From contig JACEEZ010009995.1 in assembly GCA_016584305.1 (NCBI GenBank), forward strand, positions 76,746 to 140,745: 64,000 bases of DNA. The letters are read 5' to 3'. A model generated the notes under the pieces. That model saw nothing but the letters and a program-made list of their open reading frames with translations. It was not told where the DNA came from and made no database searches. Positions 57,050 to 64,000 of the stretch are shown in pieces. The translations under genes and the position numbers were made by a program. Position 1 is the first letter of the stretch; every line of letters begins with the position of its first letter. This DNA comes from Chionoecetes opilio (taxonomy: Eukaryota; Arthropoda; Malacostraca; Decapoda; Majidae).

Positions 57050-59780
57050 TAAATATTTATTGCTATATAAATATACAAAAGCACAGAATTTTAATAATAG
57101 CATAATAGCAAGTGTCTGTCGAGCCGAAGCTCCCTGACAGGCAGATATCATTTAATATAGGTGCATTCAGACATGCCTAAACCCTAGCCCATAGCAAAAT
57201 TATCCTTGACAGTACTATGTTATGAATAGTAGTAAAAAAAAAAAAAATAGTGTGAATTATGTGTTATTCCATAACTTATACAAATGCAATAATAATAATA
57301 AATAAAATAATAAGAAATAAATAAATAAAATAAAGTAGTTAGTTTTGCAATGGTTATACATATACATACTTGTCGAAATATCTCCGCTAAGAATTCTAAA
57401 GTATGAAATTTCTTATTTCCCTTTTGAATGCTAAATAGTTGTTTGTTTTAAACTAAAACTCTTAAAAATTTAGTGGTAAGGGTGTTGAATAACTTGGGGC
57501 CTGAACATAAATACTGTTTTTATATAAAGCTGTTCTGAACTGTGGACAAATCAAATCTACATTATTGCTTCTAGTCTGATGAAGATTGTCAATAAATTTG
57601 AAAAATTCATTCCCTGTATAACTTGCAATAGACATTTTATAAATCAATAATAAAGAAAAGTATTTGTGTATTGAATCGAATGTTAACATTTTCATTGAAG
57701 AAATAATTTCAGTGACAGAGTTCAAATTTGCCAAGAAAGAATACATCTGACAAATTTTCTTCTGAGCTATTTTTTCCTTATATAAGAAAGTTGGCCCCTG
57801 TGCTGGCCCAGATGGACACACAGTATGTTAAGTGAGGGTAACACAAGGTATAGTAAAAACTAAGTAATGCATCTACAGTAACATTGTAACGTATCTTGTA
57901 CATTATTCCACAAATTTTTGAGCTTTCATACAAAAACCCCTTCTTGTGCAATTTCCGTTCAGATTTCATCTATGCAAACACCTAGGAATTTTGTGTGATT
58001 TACTCGATTTAATGTATCGCCTTCTAACTGTAGTGGAGGAAGAATATTTTTTTGGATCTATTCTGAAAAAATATATAATTAGTTTTAGAAACATTAAGTT
58101 TTAATTTATTACATTTTATCCATTGAGATACTAAAATTCAATTCTGTATTTGTTTAAATGTAGGGAATTGATGTCTTTGTCAGCTAGTAAGAGGTTAGTA
58201 TCGTCGGCAATATAAATATATTGAAATTTTAAGTAGCATTAAAATTTTATCATTTATATAATTTAAAAAAAGAATTGGTCCTATGATTGAGCCTTGTGGT
58301 ACACCTCTGGATATAGATATAAATTGTGATGTATCATTATTACAAAAAACAGATTGTGATCTGTTACAGAGGTCACTGCGAAAAAGTTGTAACGGCACAC
58401 CCCTTATCCCGACATGTTTTAATTTATCTAACAAAATACAATGATTTAATGAGTCAAATGCTTTGGATAAATCAATGAAAATCCCAACCACATAAAGCTT
58501 CTCCTCTAAAAAGGTATACACATTATTCACAAAGTTTAATATAGCAGTTTCTGTTGAGTGATTTACTCTAAAGCCGTGTTGATATTTAGTTAATAGGTTA
58601 TTTTTTTCAAGGTAGTTAGTTAAACGTGACGCAATAATTTTTTCATATACTTTACTGAAAGCAGGTAAGATTGAAATTGGCCTGTAATTAGAGAGAACTG
58701 CAACTCCGAAATGCCAGGGTCGCTGACAGTTTTAACTCACAATTTGGTGAAAAGTTGGTCAACTTGAAAGAAAAATATGGGCTTATTCCACTGCACTTAA
58801 AACACACAAGTATAATATTAAGAACGATTTTCTTCTATATGTATATTACAAAGCCTGATTCTGTAAAACATTGTATAAACCAAAAACCAAGTAGGTTATA
58901 GTTGGGAGCGAGGTAAATGTTACTCTAATGATATTATATATCAAAAACGTATGTTTAGAAGTATCTATACTAGGCGTCATATTTCCTGTTATTATTTTGT
59001 ATCAATCAGATAGAAAGCCTGGAAGTGCAATGAGTCCGACGGCGTGGGAAATAGCAATGTTTTGATTCAATCTCCCCGCCACAATCTCCCCGCCCCCCAC
59101 TCCCCGCCGCGGCGTGGGCGCCCCCACAATTATAACCCACATTGTCGCGAGCAACAAGCCGATTTCGGGGATTCTTTATTCTTCGTTTTTCCAAGGCATT
59201 GCTTATTGTATTTTGACAAGCGTTTGCCAAAACGCAGCAGTACTGTCTTAAGAAAACAGTGTGAACATCGCCCAAATTTACATGCCACAATATACATGTA
59301 AAAAATATATTAAGTTTTGCTACTCGAGGCGGTAATTTTGCATTAAATTGCTATTATAGAACGTTCCTCGTATGAATGTCATCCATATAATTAGTGAACA
59401 ACAGAAGAACTATATTTTTTGGTATTCAGATCGGTGCATCAATGTTTATCGCGAAATTAATTTATGAAAAATATTAGTCGCGGAGCCAAAACACAGTAGA
59501 CCAACCTTTGATTTTAAAACTCCCAAGCGACCACGGGCATTTCTCCAGTTTCAGATCATTGGAATTGTTGACGTTCGCATCTATTACCAGACTTGAATAT
59601 AGGAATGACTTTGGCTTTTTTAAATGATCAGGAAATATGCCTCTTTTAATATTAGATTAATATATAAGTTAATGGATGGCCAATGATTCACATGAATGTT
59701 TCAGTATTTTAGGAGAAATTTCATCATATCCGGACAATTAATTTTAGAGCCTTTAAATATTGATTACTTTGGCGGTATTT
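57050..59780 (-). mobile_element. Jockey/CR1-like LINE, decayed and interrupted
   Basis: Reading the minus strand: KKAKVIPIFKSGN (about 59620), then after an interruption YRPISILPAFSK (about 58680), HGFRVNHSTE, GIFIDLSKAFDSLNH (motif A, about 58480), GVPQGSIIGPILF (motif B, about 58280), and ADDTN (motif C, about 58200, one frame off). Downstream are YPHLTYCVSIW (about 57820) and a C-terminal KIAQKK...TRSNNVDL region. Several frameshifts and stops are present. The 3' end is near 57050. Confidence 0.8.
58693..59568. mobile_element. Transposon inserted in the LINE (imperfect inverted ends)
   Basis: Right end read inward is CTGGAGAAATGCCCGTGGTC followed by GCTTGGGAGTTTTAA. The left end is CAACTCCGAAATGCCAGGGT followed by CGCTGACAGTTTTAA. 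About 876 bp separate LINE codons that adjoin in the family. It contains a GC-rich patch at 59085-59130. No transposase frame was recognised and the superfamily is unknown. Confidence 0.65.
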
Positions 59781-59879
59781 GTTGGGGTCATGTACATAGA
59801 AAAGGGCGCGGGCTGACTTAAATACCTCATTAATCGTCGTCAGAAGAATTTGATTCTAAATTTCCAAAATTAATAAAAT

Positions 59880-60470
59880 GTTCTTAAAGAAATTGAGATG
59901 TTTTGTGCAAGGTGGATCTAATATTGTATTATTTGGGTTATTGGATCTGCCTAGAAGGGGGTTTATGGGATTCCAATTTTTGTGTGTGTGGGGTGTGTGT
60001 GTGTGTTGTGTGGTGTGGGGTGTGCATGTGTGTGTTCGTGTGTGTGTGGTGTGTGTGTGTGTGTGTGTTGTGGTGTGCTTTTTTTTGGGGGCGATATTCT
60101 AATAATTATACTTCACGCATGGCCAACTCTACGTCAGCCTGTCAAGGGTTGGCTGTTCTGATGCCGTCGAAGTGTTGGCGCCCCGTGGAATCACACGTAA
60201 CGTGGTCTACCCCGAGGCACTTTGACCAGTGACAACAGCAACACAGACAACGACAGCAACAGCACGATTGGAGTTTGCACTCACATTGTTGTCTAATATA
60301 TACTACAACTACAAACATCAATACATGGACCGAAGGCCCACAAGCACTTGTGCTACAACTAGGTAAACTTAAAACACACACAAAACACCCACACACACAC
60401 ACACACCCCACACACACACACACACACACACACCACACACACCCACACCACACACACACACTTTTTTCTC
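59880..60470. repeat. GT/CA tracts and dispersed repeat R2, copy 2
   Basis: A GT-rich tract at 59983-60070, repeat R2 at 60205-60355, then CA-rich sequence at 60374-60461. Cysteine/valine reading frames here are artefacts of the repeats. Confidence 0.7.
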
Positions 60471-60736
60471 TTGTTTTCTTTTTTGTTTTTTTTAGAGGAT
60501 AAAGCCCTCAGAGCCATAGTGATCTACCGTGCGCATATTAGTGTTGGCCGAAGCCACCACCCCGGGGGGGGGGGGGGTTACAAACACCCGGCTGGCACCC
60601 GGTACCCATTCACTGCTGGGTGGACAGGGGCTAGGGATTTAAGAAAGACCACCCATCTATCTTTCGCTCCGCCCGGGGATCGAACCCGGGACTTCTCGGT
60701 TGTAAGCCGAGCGTGCTAACCACTACACTACGGAGG
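60469..60736 (-). mobile_element. tRNA-Val-derived SINE
   Basis: The minus strand from 60736 to 60666 folds like a tRNA. It has box A TAGTGTAGTGGTTAGCAC, anticodon arm CTCGG-CTTACAA-CCGAG (TAC anticodon, Val type), box B GGTTCGATCCC and acceptor halves CTCCG/CGGAG. An unrelated body follows (GGTGGTCTTTCTTAAATCC...GGTACCGGGTGCC, a G/C run, ...GAGGGCTTTATCC) and an A-rich tail at 60493-60469. The fused body and tail make it a SINE rather than a tRNA gene. Confidence 0.85.
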
Positions 60737-60737
60737 T

Positions 60738-60767
60738 CACACACACACCCACCCACCCACGCACACA

Positions 60768-60807
<40 letters not shown>

Positions 60808-60880
60808 CCCCCGCACGCACGCACGCACGCCGCACGCACGCACCACGCACGCACGCACGCAGCACGCACGCACGCCGCAC
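60738..60880. repeat. (ACGC)n minisatellite
   Basis: ACGC tetranucleotides with single-base interruptions, starting directly at the SINE head. A G-run follows at 60917-60934. Confidence 0.9.
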
Positions 60881-60939
60881 CTAGTTCTTTGGGAAAGCAA
60901 CATCGAGGAGGTGATGGGGGGGGGGGGGGGGGGGTAAAG

Positions 60940-61585
60940 TTTGCAGGACTAAAGGACCGCCCACTTTTGATCCCCCCGCCAATAGGAACCACGAATGGGA
61001 CAGGGCCAGTCGGATGGATTTTTTCCCACATCAGTGAGCCTGGGCCAGCCCCAAAAAACTAACCTAGGGCCAGCCTAGACCGGTCTGACAAAACGTCGTG
61101 AAAACGCGTTTTAGACAAGGCCCAATGAGTGAAAAAAAATCCTCACAGAAATAGAAAAAAAAGTAAATTCATCGTTTCATGTTTTATGCATTTTTTTATT
61201 CACTTTTTCAAACTCTTTTTTGTTATAAATTGCAAAAATATATCCCCTATAGTTAGATTTCATTAACGTGCTATTTAAAACCCGGGTGGACGAGACTAAG
61301 TGAAGGGTTTTAAACTGATAGCAGACAAATTGCAAAAGCAGCCAAGACATGATTTTTGTTTTTTGGCTTTGTTTTTGGATTACCAAAAGTAATGCAGCAT
61401 ATTTTGGGGCAATTTTACTTTTGTTTCATGAAGAAAAATGAATTTGCTCTGGGAATTTCCCAAGTATGTTTATTTTTTTTGTATATTATAGTCTTAGACC
61501 CAGTGGGTACCCAGGGGGGGGGATGCGGCCCTGGCCCCCCCCCTTTCAAAGAATAAATTAAAATATAAAAATATTTAAATATATA
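60940..61585. other. Spacer, nothing recognised
   Basis: AT-rich sequence with homopolymer runs between the GC-rich repeats and the Helitron cluster. No gene was seen. Confidence 0.5.
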
Positions 61586-62217
61586 TCTATAATAAAAAGC
61601 AAAGTGTGTGGTCTGTCTGTTTCGTCTGTTTGTCCCGATAGGTTTCCGCCCCCCGTCCCGAATCCCCCCAATGGCACAATTTTGGAACCAGCTCGACCAG
61701 GGGAAGGGTTTTTAAGCCCACTTTGGATGATCCGATCACTTTTTTCTTTCTTTTTTTTAGCAGCCCCTTTTCGAGAATGTGAAAAAAAGGTGGGTTGCGA
61801 CAATTGAGGAAACCTTTATTAGGGGGATGGGTAAGAGTGTGGGGTGATGGGTTTAGTGAATGAGTGGGGGTGAGGGGGATTTGGGTGAGGGAATAGAGGG
61901 GGGTGATGGGAAAAGGATGAGTGAAAAGGGGTGTGGGGATGGGTAAAGGGGGAGTGAATGGGGGGGGGGTGGGGTGGGTTGGGTGGTGAAAAGGGGGGGG
62001 GTGATGGGTAAGGGGAGTGAATGGGTGGGGGGTGATGGGTAAGGGGGTGAATGGGTTTTGGGGGGAGTAATGGGTTTGGGGTTAATACTACAATCTGATT
62101 TCAGGAAAGCTAGAAGGGGCTATTGGAGCGTCTTTTTGGTGGGGCCCAAAGGGCCCCCCCCAAAAGCCCTCCGCGGAGCTAGCCAAAAAATCCCCCGGAG
62201 GGCGGGTTTGCGGCTAG
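61586..62217 (+). mobile_element. Non-autonomous Helitron, copy 5
   Basis: TCTATAATAAAAAGCAAAG after A61585 to TTTGCGGCTAG before T62218. It has the family order, but with extra G runs and lost bases throughout. Confidence 0.8.
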
Positions 62218-62351
62218 TATATATATATTTATATGTATATATATATACATTAAAATATATATTATATAATAAATATATAAAAATATTATAATATATATAA
62301 AATAATATATATATATATATATATATATAGTTTTTATATATATTTTAAATA

Positions 62352-63035
62352 CTAGGCAAAACCCCCTCCGGGGGGACTTTTGGGTAGCTCCTGCGGGGGT
62401 ATTGGGGGCCTTCGCCCCCCCAAACACAGAGCTCCAGATAACCCCTTCAGCTTTCCTGAAATCAGATTGTTGATTAACGCCAACCCCCTTTCCCTCACCC
62501 CCAAAACCCCCCTCACCCCTTACCATCCCCCCCACCCCTTACTCACCCCTTACCCATCACCCCCCACCCCTTTACTCACCCATTTCCCCTCACCCCCCAC
62601 CCCTTCACTCCCCCTTACCCATCACCCCCCCCCCCATTTATCACCCATTACCCATCACCACACCCCATTCACTCATCCATTTCCCATACCCCCCTCATTC
62701 CTTTTCCCCTACCCCTACCCCCCCCCATTTTATCACCCATCACCCCACATCATTACCCATCATCCCACTCATTCACACCCATTACCATCAACCCTAAAAT
62801 CAAGGTTTTTCAATTCTCGCAACCCACCTTTTTTTCACAATTCTCGCTATATAGGCTGTAAAAAAAAAAAAAAAAGTGACGGATCACTCATTTAATGGAC
62901 TTAAAACCTTCCCCTGGTCGAGCTGGTTCCAAAACTGTGCCCTATGAGGGGATTGGGGATGGGGGGGCACCTATCGCGGACGACGACAGACAGACAGACA
63001 GACAGACAGACACACTTTGGCTTATATTTTATAGA
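62352..63035 (-). mobile_element. Non-autonomous Helitron, copy 6
   Basis: Plus coordinates CTAGGCAAAACCCCC after A62351 to TTATATTTTATAGA before T63036. The minisatellite is eroded (CCCATTACCCATCACC-like units at about 62500-62790). Confidence 0.75.
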
Positions 63036-63049
63036 TAAAAATATTTTAA

Positions 63050-63701
63050 TCTATAATTTAAAAAATATAAACGAAAATTGGTGTTGTGTTGGGGGTGTGT
63101 TGGGGTGGTCCGCCCAGGTTCCGCCCCCCCGGCGGAATCCACATTGGCCAGTTTTGGAACCAGGGTTTACCGGGGGGAAGGTTTTTTAAGCCCCCATGGG
63201 AGATCAGATCATTTTTAATATTTTTTTTTTTAGTAGCCTATTGCGAGAATTGTGAAAAAAAAGTGGGTTGCGAAATTTAGGAAATTGAGTAGGGTATGGG
63301 TTTAAGGGTGAAGAATGGGTGGGGTGAGGGTGGGTGAATGGGGGGGGGGAGGGTTGGGGTGATGGGTGAGGGAATAGGTGGGGGGTGATGGGTAAGGGGG
63401 AGGAATGGGTTATGGTGAGGGTAAAGGGGAGTGAAGGGGTTGGGGGTGATGGGTAATGGGGTGAGGAATGGGGGGGGGTGTGGGGAATGGGGGAGTGTGG
63501 GTTGGGGTTTATGGGAATGGGTTGGGTTTAAAACATACATTTTTCATCCCTGATTTTAGGGAAAATTAGAAGGGGCTTCTGGAAGTCTGGTTTGGTTTGG
63601 CCTTTGGCCCCCCCAAACACAGGTGGGGGCCCGGGGGCCCCCCAAAGCCCCCCGAGGAGCTAGCCAAAAAGTCCGTCCGGAGGGCGGGGTTTTGGGGGTA
63701 G
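63050..63701 (+). mobile_element. Non-autonomous Helitron, copy 7 (degraded 3' end)
   Basis: TCTATAATTTAAAAAATATA after A63049. The terminal CTAG has become GTAG before T63702. The body follows the family order with many substitutions. Confidence 0.7.
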
Positions 63702-64000
63702 TATAAAAATATATTTATTTTATAAAATAATAAATATATAAATAATATATATTTAAAACATAAATATATATATAATACTAAAAATATTTATAATATATAT
63801 AAATTTAAATATATAAATTAAATTTTTAATAATTAAATTTTTATAATATATAAAATATTTAAAATTTTAAAATAATTTTTAAATTTAAAATTTTTAATAT
63901 TAAATTATTTATAAAATTTTAAATGTTTTATAATATAAAAGTATTTTAAAAATATAAAGTATTTTAATATAAATGATTTTAATAAAAAATTATTTATAAA
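63702..64000. repeat. A/T-only low-complexity tract
   Basis: Nearly all A and T (TATAAATATATAAAATATTT type), continuing to the window edge. A similar tract lies between Helitron copies 5 and 6 (62218-62351). Confidence 0.9.

Noticed and set aside
60666..60736. Functional tRNA-Val gene
   Set aside because: The tRNA-like part is fused to a tRNA-unrelated body and an A-rich tail, and its acceptor stem is imperfect, so it is the head of a SINE.
60631..60903. Cys/Val/Arg-rich minus-strand frame
   Set aside because: Translation of the (ACGC)n minisatellite and the SINE head.

Overview
This is a eukaryotic window, most likely from an arthropod and probably a decapod crustacean. Genes are split into many short exons with GT-AG introns. 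There are short interstitial TTAGG arrays, long GA, CT and GT microsatellites, and a very high load of diverse transposons. The arthropod call rests on the telomere-type motif and the transposon content; the decapod call is inference.

Four protein-coding loci are supported. (1) Minus strand, from beyond base 1 to 10475: the first eight coding exons of nicotinamide phosphoribosyltransferase (NAMPT); the C-terminal third lies outside the window. (2) Minus strand, 20940-38133: a complete 15-exon gene for a 779-residue zinc-finger protein. All intron phases agree and one intron uses a GC donor. (3) Plus strand, 38732-41413: the complete four-exon gene for the translocon-associated protein gamma subunit (SSR3/TRAP-gamma, 181 residues), head to head with the zinc-finger gene across about 600 bases. 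(4) Plus strand, 46827-49446: two exons giving an acidic N-terminus of an unrecognised protein, whose continuation I cannot find here.

The rest is mostly mobile DNA. At least seven copies of one non-autonomous Helitron family (TC...CTAG termini, terminal hairpin, A^T target, internal minisatellite of about 31-34 bp) lie at 0.7-1.7, 17.4-18.0, 35.7-37.1 (two, nested), 49.8-50.6 and 61.6-63.7 kb. There is a Merlin-type relic, several hAT-like elements with 8-bp target duplications, TA-duplicating MITEs, a TTAA-flanked MITE, large fold-back hairpins (13.7-15.6 and 43.0-43.7 kb), three copies of one RTE-like non-LTR retrotransposon, a jockey/CR1-like LINE broken by another transposon, LINE 3' fragments, a tRNA-Val-derived SINE and many minisatellites.

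Layout: 0-10.5 kb NAMPT; 10.5-20.9 kb transposon- and fold-back-rich spacer; 20.9-38.1 kb zinc-finger gene with element-loaded introns; 38.1-42.2 kb TRAP-gamma and its 3' UTR; 42.2-50 kb spacer plus the unknown gene; 50-64 kb mostly transposon relics. Parts of 39.65-39.85, 50.05-50.25, 52.7-55.2 and 61.5-63.7 kb look like unpolished consensus (homopolymer runs, dropped bases), so frameshifts there may not be biological.
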